Source: CAZFAT01 sp964517075 (lineage in GTDB: Bacteria > Acidobacteriota > Vicinamibacteria > Vicinamibacterales > SCN-69-37). Taken from it: a stretch of 11,551 bases of DNA. Numbering within the stretch: the stretch's first letter is position 1; the number at the start of each line of letters is the position of its first letter. The stretch spans positions 1-11,551 of the forward strand of contig CAZFAT010000158.1 in assembly GCA_964517075.1 (NCBI GenBank), written 5' to 3'. Shown piece after piece: positions 1 through 7,795 of the stretch. The notes beneath the pieces are model-generated. The model was given only the letters and a program-made list of their open reading frames with translations, was not told where the DNA came from and did not search any database. The translations under genes and the position numbers were made by a program.

Positions 1-747
1 ACGATGGTGATCGACGAGACCGCCGACGTCGAGGACGCCGCGCGCAACTCGGCGATCAGCAAGACGAACGACCACGGTTCCGGCTGCTCGGCCGACGGCA
101 ATCTCCTCATCGATGCATCGATTTACGACCGGATGCTCGAGCGGCTGCAGGCCGAAGGCGGCTATCTCGTCCGCGGCCGGGAACGCGACCTGCTTCAGCG
201 CGCGTACTGGGACGCCGACGGACATCGCACCCCGAACACCATCGCGCGACCGGCGCCGGTCGTCGCCGACATCGCCGGTTTCTCGATCCCCGACGGGAAG
301 ACCTTCCTTATGGTTGAGGAGGCACACATCGGCAAGGCGTATCCGTTCTCGACCGAGAAGCTCGGGGTCGTGATGGCCGTCTTTCGGTATGACGGCTTCG
401 ACCACGCGCTCGATCTCGTGCGGCAGATCTTCGAAACGGGCGGGCGCGGCCATTCCTGCGGCATCTACTCGTTCGATGACGATCACGTTCACCGGCTGGC
501 GCTCGTGGCGCCGGTCAGCCGCATCATGGTGCGGCAGGTGCAATCCAGCTCCAATGCCGGGACCTTCACGAACGGTATGCCGATGACCTCGAGCATGGGC
601 TGCGGCGTGTGGGGCGGGAACATCACGAACGAGAACATCTCGCTCAAGCACTACATGAACGTCACCTGGGTGAGCCGGCCGATTCCCGAGGATCGGCCGG
701 CCGATCAGGAACTCTTCGGCGAGTTCTACAACAGCGAGATTTTCTAG
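1..747 (+). CDS. Acylating (CoA-dependent) aldehyde dehydrogenase, C-terminal part, sulfoacetaldehyde dehydrogenase-like
   Basis: The frame is open to the left edge, so this is the 3' part of a longer gene; the ATG at position 4 is internal, not a start. The first visible residues (DETADVEDAA, then SKTNDHGSGCS) match the segment around the catalytic Cys of CoA-acylating aldehyde dehydrogenases. That Cys is encoded at 85-87. About 220 visible residues follow it, with GHSCG (about 465) and MGCGVWGGNITNEN (about 595-635), the glycine-rich C-terminal signature shared with AdhE, SucD and SauS. Full-length relatives have about 450-490 residues, so roughly half is missing, including most of the nucleotide-binding fold. 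The family interconverts an aldehyde and an acyl-CoA with NAD(P)H in the cytoplasm. The C-terminal wording looks closest to SauS-type enzymes, judged from memory; succinate-semialdehyde or acetaldehyde dehydrogenase (acylating) are alternatives. The ThDP enzyme begins 14 bp downstream, implying co-transcription. Confidence 0.85.
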   Translation, partial: TMVIDETADVEDAARNSAISKTNDHGSGCSADGNLLIDASIYDRMLERLQAEGGYLVRGRERDLLQRAYWDADGHRTPNTIARPAPVVADIAGFSIPDGKTFLMVEEAHIGKAYPFSTEKLGVVMAVFRYDGFDHALDLVRQIFETGGRGHSCGIYSFDDDHVHRLALVAPVSRIMVRQVQSSSNAGTFTNGMPMTSSMGCGVWGGNITNENISLKHYMNVTWVSRPIPEDRPADQELFGEFYNSEIF

Positions 748-761
748 CTCCGCGGGCCGAT

Positions 762-2534
762 ATGCACAGAGTTGGACAGCCCATCCCGGACACGCCGGCA
801 ACAAGCGCGCGCGCCCATCGGATTGCCGCGTATCAGCTCACTGACTACCTCGAGCGCCTCGGCGTGGAGGTGGTCTTCGGGCTCTGCGGTCACACCGTCA
901 TCGGGCTCCTCGACGCGCTCGGCAAGAGCCGGATCCGGTTCATCACGACCCGGCACGAACAGACGGCGGCGCATGCCGCAGACGGCTACGCGCGCGCGAC
1001 CGGCAAACCCGGCGTGGTTCTGACGCATCTCGGGCCCGGCCTGACGAACGCCGCCACGGGCGTCGCCAACGCGGCGCTCGACTCCGTCCCAATGGTCGTC
1101 ATCGCGGGCGACGTGCAGTCCTACTACCACGGTCGTCATCCGCACCAGGAAGTGAACCTGCACCAGGACGCGGACCAGTTCCAGATCTACCGGCCGTTCT
1201 GCAAGCGCGTGTATCGCGTCGACGCCGCCGCCGATCTCCCGCGCGTGATGGAACGCGCGTTTCATCTCGCCCAGGCCGGTCGGCCGGGTCCCGTGCTCGT
1301 CGACGTGGCGATGGACGTCTTCTCGGCCGATCTGCCGCTCGAGGCCTTCAGCAACGTCCCGCCGCCACTGACGCGGCCGGGGCTCGACCGGGCGACCGCC
1401 GGTGCGATCGTCGAGGCGTTGGCCCTGGCGGATCGGCCGGTGCTCTATGCGGGTGGCGGCGTCATCTCGGGGCGTGCGACCACGGAACTGGCGGCGCTCG
1501 CGGAGGCGCTCGAAGTTCCCGTGGCCCACACCCTGATGGGGAAGGGATGCCTGCACGAGCAGCACCCGCTCCTCCTCGGTCAGACCGGTTTCTGGGGCAC
1601 GCCGATCGCGAACGACACCTGCCGCGACGCTGACCTCATCGTCGCAATCGGCACACGCCTCGCCGAGGCCAATTCGAGTTCGTGGGATCCGCGCTTCACG
1701 TTCGCGATTCCGCCCACGCGGCTGATCCATATCGACGCCGACGCCGCGGAAATCGGCCGCAACTTTCCGACCGAGTTGGGCGTCGTCGCCGATGCGAAGG
1801 CCGCGCTCGCCGCGCTCGTGGAGGCGGCGGCCGGAAGGAAACCGCGGCCGCGCGGGCGGCTCCGTGACGACATCGCGCGCGGCCGGCGGGCGTTTGCGGC
1901 CAGCTGGGATCTCCAGTGGCAGTCGCCGCAGTTTCCGATGCGACCTGAGCGCATTCTCAGCGAACTTCGGAAGGCGGTGCCCGACGACGGCTTCATCGTG
2001 ACCGACGTCGGTTGGAACAAGAACGGCGTGGCGCAGCAGTTCCCGATCACGGTACCGGGGACGTTCATCACGCCGAGCGGCCTCGCGACGATGGGGTTCG
2101 GGCCGGCCGCGGTCCTGGGGGTGAAGGTGGCGTTTCCCGACCGCGCGGCCGTCGCGCTCGTCGGGGACGGGGGATTCAGCGCCAACCCGTCGGTCGTGGC
2201 GACCGCCATGGAGGCCGATCTGCCGGTCGTCTGGCTCGTGATGGACAACATGGCGTTCGGCACGATTGCCGGTCTGGAATCGCTGCACTACGGCTGGAGC
2301 TTTGGGTGCCTGTTCGAGCGCCGCGGCGAGCCGTACCGCGTGGACTATGCGGCGATGGCGCGGTCGTTCGGGGCGCGGGGTGTGACGATCACCTCGGCGG
2401 ACGAGCTTGCGCCGGCGCTCGCCGAGGCGCTGGCTTCGGATCGGCCGACGGTCATTCAGGCGCCGATGGAGAACGTGCCCACACCCACGCCGGGCCATTG
2501 GGACATCAACGACGTCTACCGCCGTGGCGCGTAG
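762..2534 (+). CDS. Thiamine diphosphate-dependent enzyme, acetolactate synthase superfamily
   Basis: A 590-residue cytoplasmic ThDP enzyme in the usual order: Pyr domain (about 20-190), central transhydrogenase-like domain (about 205-340), PP domain (about 385-570). Visible residues include the catalytic Glu66 in RHEQTAAHAADGY, which activates the ThDP aminopyrimidine ring, and the diphosphate/Mg motif GDGG at 468-471 with its partner Asn at 496 (VMDN). The ATG at 762 is preferred because the conserved Pyr domain starts about 20 residues later; upstream in-frame sequence lies inside the dehydrogenase gene and reads as shadow. The Shine-Dalgarno is poor, which fits translational coupling to the gene 14 bp upstream. 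Possible activities in the family include decarboxylation of a 2-oxo acid, carboligation, sulfoacetaldehyde acetyltransfer (Xsc) and 2-hydroxyacyl-CoA lyase. It does not read like canonical IlvB or Xsc, so the reaction is left open. Next to an acylating aldehyde dehydrogenase, it probably makes or consumes that enzyme's aldehyde. Confidence 0.88.
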   Translation: MHRVGQPIPDTPATSARAHRIAAYQLTDYLERLGVEVVFGLCGHTVIGLLDALGKSRIRFITTRHEQTAAHAADGYARATGKPGVVLTHLGPGLTNAATGVANAALDSVPMVVIAGDVQSYYHGRHPHQEVNLHQDADQFQIYRPFCKRVYRVDAAADLPRVMERAFHLAQAGRPGPVLVDVAMDVFSADLPLEAFSNVPPPLTRPGLDRATAGAIVEALALADRPVLYAGGGVISGRATTELAALAEALEVPVAHTLMGKGCLHEQHPLLLGQTGFWGTPIANDTCRDADLIVAIGTRLAEANSSSWDPRFTFAIPPTRLIHIDADAAEIGRNFPTELGVVADAKAALAALVEAAAGRKPRPRGRLRDDIARGRRAFAASWDLQWQSPQFPMRPERILSELRKAVPDDGFIVTDVGWNKNGVAQQFPITVPGTFITPSGLATMGFGPAAVLGVKVAFPDRAAVALVGDGGFSANPSVVATAMEADLPVVWLVMDNMAFGTIAGLESLHYGWSFGCLFERRGEPYRVDYAAMARSFGARGVTITSADELAPALAEALASDRPTVIQAPMENVPTPTPGHWDINDVYRRGA

Positions 2535-2544
2535 GGATCGGCCC

Positions 2545-4323
2545 GTGAACGTCTCCCGTCCGCAGGCGCCGCCGGCCGGCGGACCCTCGGCTTCACCGAC
2601 GGACGTCGAGTCGGATCAGGCGCGGCGGGAGCAACTGGCGCGCATCCTGCGCAGCGAGACGTTCCAGCAGGCCGATCGACTCAAGCGGTTCCTGACCTTC
2701 GTTGTGACCGAGGCGATCAACGGACGCCGCGACGCGCTCAAGGAGTACGTGATCGGCGTCCAGGTCTTCCAGAAGGAGGAGTCGTTCGATCCCCGCACCG
2801 ACCCGATCGTCCGCGTTCAGGCGCGCCGGCTTCGCGCCAAGCTCGTCCGTTACTACCGCGAGGAAGGGCGGACGGACGCGCTGATCATCGATCTCCCGAA
2901 AGGCGGCTACGCGCCGCTCTTCAGGCCGCGCGGCACACCGATGCTCGTCACGCGATCCGTGAGCACGGTCCTCGTCAGTCGCAACACGGTGATCGTTGAA
3001 CGATTCGCGAACCACAGTCCGGATCCGCTGATCGAGTTTTTCTGTGAGGCGGTGCGGGACGAGCTGATTCATCACCTGACGCACGTGCCGGGCCTGCGGG
3101 TGTTGGCGTCGCGAGAGGAAATCGACCGGCAGGTGCTGGCCGCCGCCGTGGTCGTCGGCGGGAGCGTCCGGCAGGCCGGCGATCGTCTGCGGACGACGGT
3201 GCATCTCGTGGACGCGACCAGTCAGAGCTATCTGTGGTCGGAGGCGATCGACACGCTTCGGACCGATACGTTTGACGCGCAGGAGCGGGTCGCGAAGGTC
3301 GTGCTCGAGAAGCTCGAGCCCGACGGGCTGAGCCGCCGCGTCGGTCCGTTCGGCCCGCCGGTTCGCAACCTGGCGGCTCAGAACCTGTACCTGCAGGGCC
3401 GGTATCACCTCAATCAGCGCACGGAGGACGGCCTGCGCAAGGCGGTCGAGTTCTTCGAAAAGGCCCTCGCCGAAGGCGCCGAGTTCGCGCCCGCGCACAG
3501 CGGCCTCGCCGATGCGTACAGCCTGCTCGCGCACTATGGAGTGTTCTCGCCGGCCGAGGCCTGGACGAAAGCCGCGTCGGCGGCGGCCACGGCGGTCATG
3601 CTCGACGACCTCTCGGCCGAGGCGCACACCTCGCTCGCGCACGTCAAGGCCACGCAGGACCTCGATCTGTTGGGGGCCGAACGCGGCTTCCTGCGGGCCA
3701 TCAGCGTGGATCCGCGGTACGCGACGGCGCATCACTGGTACGCGACCTCGTGCCTGGCGCCGCTCGGACGCCTCGACGAGGCGCTCGACGAGATGCTGGC
3801 GGCGCAGGCGATCGACCCGGTGTCGGCGATCATCGCGCGCGACCTGGCCGTCATGCACTTCTATCGCCGCGACTTCGAGACGGCGCTCGAGCAGTGCGAT
3901 CACACGATCGAACTGCACCCGCACTTCGGTCCGGCCTACTGGATGCTCGGCCTCATCCAGGAGCAGCGCCGCGATCTGGATGAGTCCGCCGCGGCCTTTC
4001 AGCGTGCCGTGCACCTGCTGCCGCACACGCCGCGCATGCACGCGGCGCTCGGCCGCATCTGCGCGCTCATCGGTCAGCGGAAGCAGGCGCTCGCGACGCT
4101 CAAGAGGCTCGACGCGTTCGCGCGTCATCGGTACGTCTCGCCCGTCGAGTTCGCCTGGATTCATTTCGGACTCGGCGACGTGGACCGCGGGTTCACCTGG
4201 CTGGCCAAGGCGTGCGAGGACCGCACGTTCGATTTGATCGCGATCAAGGTGGATCCGCGCTTCGATCCGTATCGTGCCGATGATCGCTTCAAGGACCTGA
4301 TCAGACGGCTCGGACTGGACTAG
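2545..4323 (+). CDS. Winged-helix / TolB-like / TPR regulatory protein
   Basis: A 592-residue soluble protein with three regions. Residues about 24-130 resemble an OmpR-type winged helix: a helix-rich start (LARILRSETFQQADRLKRFL), a recognition-helix-like stretch (DPIVRVQARRLRAKL) and a closing wing (LPKGGYAPLF). Residues about 140-265 match the TolB/FlgO-like domain common in such proteins (VERFANHSPDPLIEFF, then GGSVRQAGDRLRTTVHLVDA). From about 281 to 565 there are tetratricopeptide repeats (for example LYLQGRYHLNQRTEDG and GPAYWMLGLIQEQRRD). No membrane segment or receiver domain is visible, so the input signal is unknown. GTG 2545 is chosen because TAGGGA lies 7 bases before it; GTG 2524, overlapping the previous gene's end, is the alternative. 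Being embedded between an enzyme and a transporter, it is likely the pathway's transcriptional regulator. DNA binding is inferred from fold resemblance only. Confidence 0.82.
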   Translation: MNVSRPQAPPAGGPSASPTDVESDQARREQLARILRSETFQQADRLKRFLTFVVTEAINGRRDALKEYVIGVQVFQKEESFDPRTDPIVRVQARRLRAKLVRYYREEGRTDALIIDLPKGGYAPLFRPRGTPMLVTRSVSTVLVSRNTVIVERFANHSPDPLIEFFCEAVRDELIHHLTHVPGLRVLASREEIDRQVLAAAVVVGGSVRQAGDRLRTTVHLVDATSQSYLWSEAIDTLRTDTFDAQERVAKVVLEKLEPDGLSRRVGPFGPPVRNLAAQNLYLQGRYHLNQRTEDGLRKAVEFFEKALAEGAEFAPAHSGLADAYSLLAHYGVFSPAEAWTKAASAAATAVMLDDLSAEAHTSLAHVKATQDLDLLGAERGFLRAISVDPRYATAHHWYATSCLAPLGRLDEALDEMLAAQAIDPVSAIIARDLAVMHFYRRDFETALEQCDHTIELHPHFGPAYWMLGLIQEQRRDLDESAAAFQRAVHLLPHTPRMHAALGRICALIGQRKQALATLKRLDAFARHRYVSPVEFAWIHFGLGDVDRGFTWLAKACEDRTFDLIAIKVDPRFDPYRADDRFKDLIRRLGLD

Positions 4324-4325
4324 TC

Positions 4326-5570
4326 GTGCCAGGGTCAGCCTCTCGCCGCTCGCGACGGACGTTGCTCCAGTTCGCCTTTGCGATCTCGTTCATCACCCAT
4401 CTGGATCGCGTGGCGATCAGCGCCGCCGCGCCCGCCATCCGCGGCGAGCTCGGCTTGTCGCCGGCCCAGATGGGCTGGGTGTTCAGCGCCTTCACCATCG
4501 CCTACGCGGCGTTCGAGATTCCGAGCGGCCGGCTGGGCGATGTCTTTGGGCCGCGCCGGGTGCTCACGCGCATTGTCATCTGGTGGTCCGCGTTCACGGC
4601 CCTCACCGGCGTCGCCTGGAACTTCGGTTCGCTCCTGGTCATGCGTTTCCTGTTCGGGATGGGCGAAGCCGGCGCGTATCCGAACCTCTCGCGCAGCTTC
4701 TCGCGCTGGTTTCCGGTGCGCGAGCGCGGCCGGGCGCACGGCGTCGTGTTCATGGCCAGCCGCGTGGGCGGCGCTGTCGCGCCGCCCCTCGTGGCCGTGA
4801 CCACTCTCTACTTCGGCTGGCGTGCGGCGTTCTGGGTGTTCGGCATCGCCGGTGTCGTGCTGAGCCTGTTCTGGTGGCGCTGGTTTCGCGACGATCCCGC
4901 GATGCATCCGACGACGGACCCGAGCGAGGTGGCCGAGATCCAGACCGGCGTCTCTGTCAGTCACACGATGCTGCCCCTGCGCAGCCTCCTCAGTCTCAAT
5001 CTGCTGATCGTCGGGCTGATGTACGGCTGCGTGATCTACGGTCTGTACTTCTACCTGAGCTGGCTGCCGACCTACTTCGCCGAAGCGCGTGGGTTCACGA
5101 GGACCCAGGCGGCGTGGCTCGCCGGCCTGGTTCTGCTCACTGGAGGCGTGGCCACGATCGTCGGCGGCTGGCTGACCGATCGGCTGGCGAAGGCGTACGG
5201 CCTGCGCATCGGCCGATCGATCGGCGTCGTGGCGCTGCCGCTCGGCGGGTTGTGTTTGATGGGAGCGGCGATGACGCCCGATCCGGTCGTCGCGGCACTG
5301 TGCTTCGGTGGCGCGGCTGCGGCCGGCGACCTGTGTCTGAGTCCGTCCTGGGCGATCTGCCACGACATTGGCGGCCAGGGCGCGGGGACGGTCACGGGCT
5401 ACATGAACACGTTCGGCAACATCGGCGGCGCGATCAGCCCGCTCGTCGTCGGCTACACGCTCGAGTGGTGGGGCTCGTGGGAGACGCCGCTCCTGATCGG
5501 CGGCGCGGTCTACATCGTCGGCGGGCTGCTGACGCTCGCGATCAATCCGCGCCGGCCGCTGGTCGCGTAA
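4326..5570 (+). CDS. MFS transporter, anion:cation symporter-like
   Basis: A 414-residue major facilitator with about twelve hydrophobic segments. The loop 2-3 signature is GRLGDVFGPRRVLT, and its counterpart after TM8 is GGWLTDRLAKAYGLRIG. LDRVAISAAAPAI in TM1 and MRFLFGMGEAGAYPNLSR around TM4 are typical of the ACS family, whose members carry organic anions (hexuronates, phthalate, galactonate, tartrate, sulfoacetate via SauU) with H+ or Na+ across the inner membrane. GTG 4326 lies 2 bp after the previous stop with no clear Shine-Dalgarno, which points to translational coupling. The substrate is not determinable; by context it would be the compound, or a product of it, handled by the flanking ThDP enzyme, aldehyde dehydrogenase and periplasmic quinoprotein. 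The length is normal and no truncation is seen. Confidence 0.9.
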   Translation: MPGSASRRSRRTLLQFAFAISFITHLDRVAISAAAPAIRGELGLSPAQMGWVFSAFTIAYAAFEIPSGRLGDVFGPRRVLTRIVIWWSAFTALTGVAWNFGSLLVMRFLFGMGEAGAYPNLSRSFSRWFPVRERGRAHGVVFMASRVGGAVAPPLVAVTTLYFGWRAAFWVFGIAGVVLSLFWWRWFRDDPAMHPTTDPSEVAEIQTGVSVSHTMLPLRSLLSLNLLIVGLMYGCVIYGLYFYLSWLPTYFAEARGFTRTQAAWLAGLVLLTGGVATIVGGWLTDRLAKAYGLRIGRSIGVVALPLGGLCLMGAAMTPDPVVAALCFGGAAAAGDLCLSPSWAICHDIGGQGAGTVTGYMNTFGNIGGAISPLVVGYTLEWWGSWETPLLIGGAVYIVGGLLTLAINPRRPLVA

Positions 5571-5591
5571 CCGTAACCTCGCGGTTGTTAC
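5567..5591. promoter_or_regulatory. Tandem GTAACC and inverted GTAAC/GTTAC repeat
   Basis: GTAACC occurs twice in tandem, at 5567-5572 and 5573-5578. The second copy forms an interrupted palindrome, GTAACCTCGCGGTTGTTAC (5573-5591), with inner arms AACC/GGTT and outer arms GTAAC/GTTAC. It sits in the only sizeable gap of the left operon, 48 bp before the quinoprotein start. It could be an operator or a weak processing hairpin. It is too short to be a terminator and lacks a T tract. The assignment is speculative. Confidence 0.25.
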
Positions 5592-5627
5592 CTCGGCCGG
5601 CGGTCGTCCGGGTGCTACCCTCGTCGC

Positions 5628-5632
5628 GGGAG
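5628..5632 (+). promoter_or_regulatory. Shine-Dalgarno GGGAG for the quinoprotein
   Basis: GGGAG lies 7 bases before the ATG at 5640. It is one of the clearest ribosome binding sites in the left gene run and supports this start. It suggests the quinoprotein is translated independently rather than by coupling to the transporter gene. Confidence 0.6.
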
Positions 5633-5639
5633 AAGCGCC

Positions 5640-7586
5640 ATGACGAAGCAGGTGGTGATCGTTGCCGGATTCGCCGCGCTGGTCAGCGCCGTCGCGCTCG
5701 CGCAGAACGCGGGCGTGGCCGGGCGCAACTGGACGACGCACCAGGGTGACCAGGGCGGGACGCGCTTCTCGACGCTGACCCAGATCGACGTGTCGAACGT
5801 CGCGCGCCTCACGCGCGCGTGGACGTTCAAGACCGCATCCGCGCGCTTCGCCAGCGCGCCGATGGTGGTCGACAGCGTCATGTACTTCAGCGCGCCGAAT
5901 GGCGTCTATGCCGTCGACGCCGTGACCGGACGGCAACTGTGGCAGTACGCGCCGGCCCCCGACTCTACCGCCGCGGCGCCCGCCGGCGGCGGCCGCGGTG
6001 GCGGACGCGGCGGTGCTGGCGGCGCCGGAACCGCGACGCGTGGTCCGGCGTACTGGCCTGGCGGCAACGGGGTCGGCCCGCGGATCTACTCGACGACGTC
6101 CGCGGGGCTGGCGGCGATCGACGCGAAGACAGGAACGCTCGTCACCTCGTTCGGCGAGAACGGCGTGTTGCCCGGCATCCGGCCTTCGTCACCGGCGGTC
6201 ATCTACCGCAACGTGCTCATCACGCAGGGCAACGTGGAGCCTGGTCGAGGCAACACGGTCAAGGGCTGGGACGTCGTCACGGGCAAGCACGTCTGGACGT
6301 TCTATCTCAAGGCGCAGGCCGACGATCCGAATCGGGCCTCGTGGATCACCGGCTGGGAACAATCGTCGGGTCCCGGCCTGTGGGGCTACTTCACCCTCGA
6401 CGAGGCCCGCGGCACGCTCTTCGTTCCGGTCGAGAAGGTGGGCAACGACTATTGGGGCGGCCCGCATCACGGCAACAATCTCTACAGCGACTCGCTCGTG
6501 GCGCTCGACGCGCTCACGGGCCGCATGAAGTGGTACCGGCAGCTCGTGCACCACGACATCTGGGACTACGACCTCGCGGCCGCGCCCGCGCTCATCGAGG
6601 TGCGCCGCAACGGGCAGACGATCCCCGCCGTCGTGCAGCAGACCAAGATGTCGCTGCTCTTCATTTTTCATCGTGAGACCGGCGAGCCGATCTTCGGGAT
6701 CGAGGAGCGTCCCGTGCCGCAGACGACCGTACCGGGCGAGTGGACGTCCGCCACGCAGCCGTTCCCAGTGAAGCCGGCGCCCCTCACGCGCAATTCGATC
6801 ACGCGCTCGGAACTCTCGAAGGTGACCCCCGAGCATCAGGCCTTCTGCGAAGGGCTGTGGGACAAGTACGCGCTGCAGGACTCGGTGCCGTACCAGCCCT
6901 GGCAGACCGGACAGGACATCGTCGTCTATCCGGGCGCGCAGGGTGGCGGCAACTGGCACGGCGTATCGTTCAACCCGCCGCTCGGTCTCATCTTCACGAA
7001 CGTGATGACGGCGGGGCAGTGGGGTCAGCTCGTCTCCGGCGGCGGACGCGGCGGACGCGGGGCTCCGGCAGGAGCGCCTGATGCCGAGGCGGGCCCTGCC
7101 GACCAGGCGCCGGCGGCCGCGCGCGGGGCAGGCCGGGCCGGTGGACCGGCTCCGATGAGCAAACGGACGCCGGAAGGTGGACGCTTCTGGAATCCGCAGA
7201 AGCAGTGGGATTGTTCCGACTCGCCGTGGGGCGAGCTCGTCGCCGTGAATGCGAACACGGGCGATATCGCCTGGCGCGTGCCGCTCGGCGAGTACGAAGA
7301 GCTGGCCGCCAGGGGCATCATCACCGGCACGCCGCAGGCCGGTGGCAGCATCACGACGGCGGGAAACCTGATCTTCATCGGCGCCACGACCGACCGGATG
7401 TTCCGCGCCTTCGACGCGCGCACGGGCAAGCAGCTCTGGTCCGACAGACTGCCGGCCTCGGCGCACACGACGCCGACAACCTACATGGGCCGCAACGGCA
7501 AGCAGTACGTGGTCGTCGGTGCCAACGGCGGCAGCTTTTTCGGCAGCGCGACGTCCGATGACGTGATCGCCTACGCGTTGCCCTAG
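5640..7586 (+). CDS. Secreted PQQ-dependent dehydrogenase (glucose/alcohol dehydrogenase-type quinoprotein)
   Basis: A 648-residue periplasmic beta-propeller quinoprotein. A Sec signal peptide covers about 1-21 (hydrophobic core VVIVAGFAALVSAVALA, cleavage likely at ALA/Q). WTTHQGDQGGTRFSTL and LTRAWTFKT open the propeller. HHDIWDYD at 304-311 corresponds to the active-site loop of membrane glucose dehydrogenase-type enzymes, and propeller motifs such as GLAAIDAKTG, LVALDALTG, LVAVNANTG and FRAFDARTGKQLW recur. There is no CXXCH, so no fused cytochrome c domain, and the vicinal CC of methanol/ethanol dehydrogenases is not seen. Electrons must leave to a separate carrier. The family oxidises alcohols, sugars or aldehydes with bound PQQ and a divalent metal. 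Two Gly/Arg/Ala-rich insertions (about 110-130 and 465-507) interrupt the propeller. The substrate is unknown; operon context suggests it feeds the ThDP/aldehyde dehydrogenase route. Confidence 0.88.
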   Translation: MTKQVVIVAGFAALVSAVALAQNAGVAGRNWTTHQGDQGGTRFSTLTQIDVSNVARLTRAWTFKTASARFASAPMVVDSVMYFSAPNGVYAVDAVTGRQLWQYAPAPDSTAAAPAGGGRGGGRGGAGGAGTATRGPAYWPGGNGVGPRIYSTTSAGLAAIDAKTGTLVTSFGENGVLPGIRPSSPAVIYRNVLITQGNVEPGRGNTVKGWDVVTGKHVWTFYLKAQADDPNRASWITGWEQSSGPGLWGYFTLDEARGTLFVPVEKVGNDYWGGPHHGNNLYSDSLVALDALTGRMKWYRQLVHHDIWDYDLAAAPALIEVRRNGQTIPAVVQQTKMSLLFIFHRETGEPIFGIEERPVPQTTVPGEWTSATQPFPVKPAPLTRNSITRSELSKVTPEHQAFCEGLWDKYALQDSVPYQPWQTGQDIVVYPGAQGGGNWHGVSFNPPLGLIFTNVMTAGQWGQLVSGGGRGGRGAPAGAPDAEAGPADQAPAAARGAGRAGGPAPMSKRTPEGGRFWNPQKQWDCSDSPWGELVAVNANTGDIAWRVPLGEYEELAARGIITGTPQAGGSITTAGNLIFIGATTDRMFRAFDARTGKQLWSDRLPASAHTTPTTYMGRNGKQYVVVGANGGSFFGSATSDDVIAYALP

Positions 7587-7694
7587 GTCGTCGGGCCCTC
7601 TCGACCTCGGAGGTTCTCAGCCTGCCTGTCGGAGAGTTACTGATCGGGAGAACAAAGTGCCGAGGCTGGTCTAGCCGCCCTTCGCTTGCAGCAC

Positions 7695-7716
7695 GAGCGA
7701 GCAATCGCGAGCGAGC
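7695..7716. repeat. Two copies of GAGCGAGC
   Basis: GAGCGAGC occurs at 7695-7702 and 7709-7716, 14 bp apart. Degenerate relatives (GAACGGAGC, GTGAGCGCGTGAG) continue to about 7762. This resembles the GC-rich short-period filler often seen next to tRNA genes in GC-rich genomes. No function can be assigned. Confidence 0.4.
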
Positions 7717-7728
7717 CGCGCGAACGGA

Positions 7729-7748
7729 GCGGGGCGTCGGGGCCCCGC
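7729..7748. other. GC-rich hairpin GCGGGGC/GCCCCGC
   Basis: A 7-bp perfect stem with a 6-base loop. It overlaps the 10-bp palindrome CGGGGCCCCG (7738-7747). There is no T tract on either side, so it is at most a weak Rho-independent terminator. It may help end transcription from the quinoprotein gene (+) or from the tRNA (-). Confidence 0.3.
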
Positions 7749-7772
7749 GAGTGAGCGCGTGAGGGGTGGCGC

Positions 7773-7795
7773 GGCGGGGACGAAGTCCTCCCGCC
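7773..7795 (-). terminator. Hairpin just downstream of tRNA-Pro
   Basis: GGCGGG plus GAC pair with GTC and CCCGCC around a GAA triloop, with a two-base CT bulge. Read on the minus strand, it starts 5 bases after the encoded CCA of tRNA-Pro. It could be a trailer or terminator hairpin defining the tRNA 3' end. No T run follows, so termination is not certain. Confidence 0.4.

Noticed and set aside
4..6. ATG at position 4 as start of the aldehyde dehydrogenase
   Set aside because: The reading frame is open before it, and the catalytic Cys is only 28 residues away, whereas the family has about 240-270 residues before it. The gene starts outside the window.
744..2498. Long minus-strand open frame (584 codons) opposite the ThDP gene, with similar ones at 2593-4164, 4335-5936 and 6189-7466
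   Set aside because: These are Arg/Pro-rich mirror frames produced by GC-rich codon use on the other strand. They show no domain motif, while the + strand frames carry clear family signatures.
762..2534. Calling the ThDP enzyme sulfoacetaldehyde acetyltransferase (Xsc) because of the neighbouring SauS-like gene
   Set aside because: The recognisable segments, such as those around Glu66 and GDGG, read like a generic acetolactate-synthase-type protein and differ from the Xsc sequence as I remember it.
7695..7762. CRISPR or satellite repeat in the GAGCGAGC region
   Set aside because: There are only two exact 8-base copies and no spacer-repeat regularity; it looks like simple GC-rich filler.
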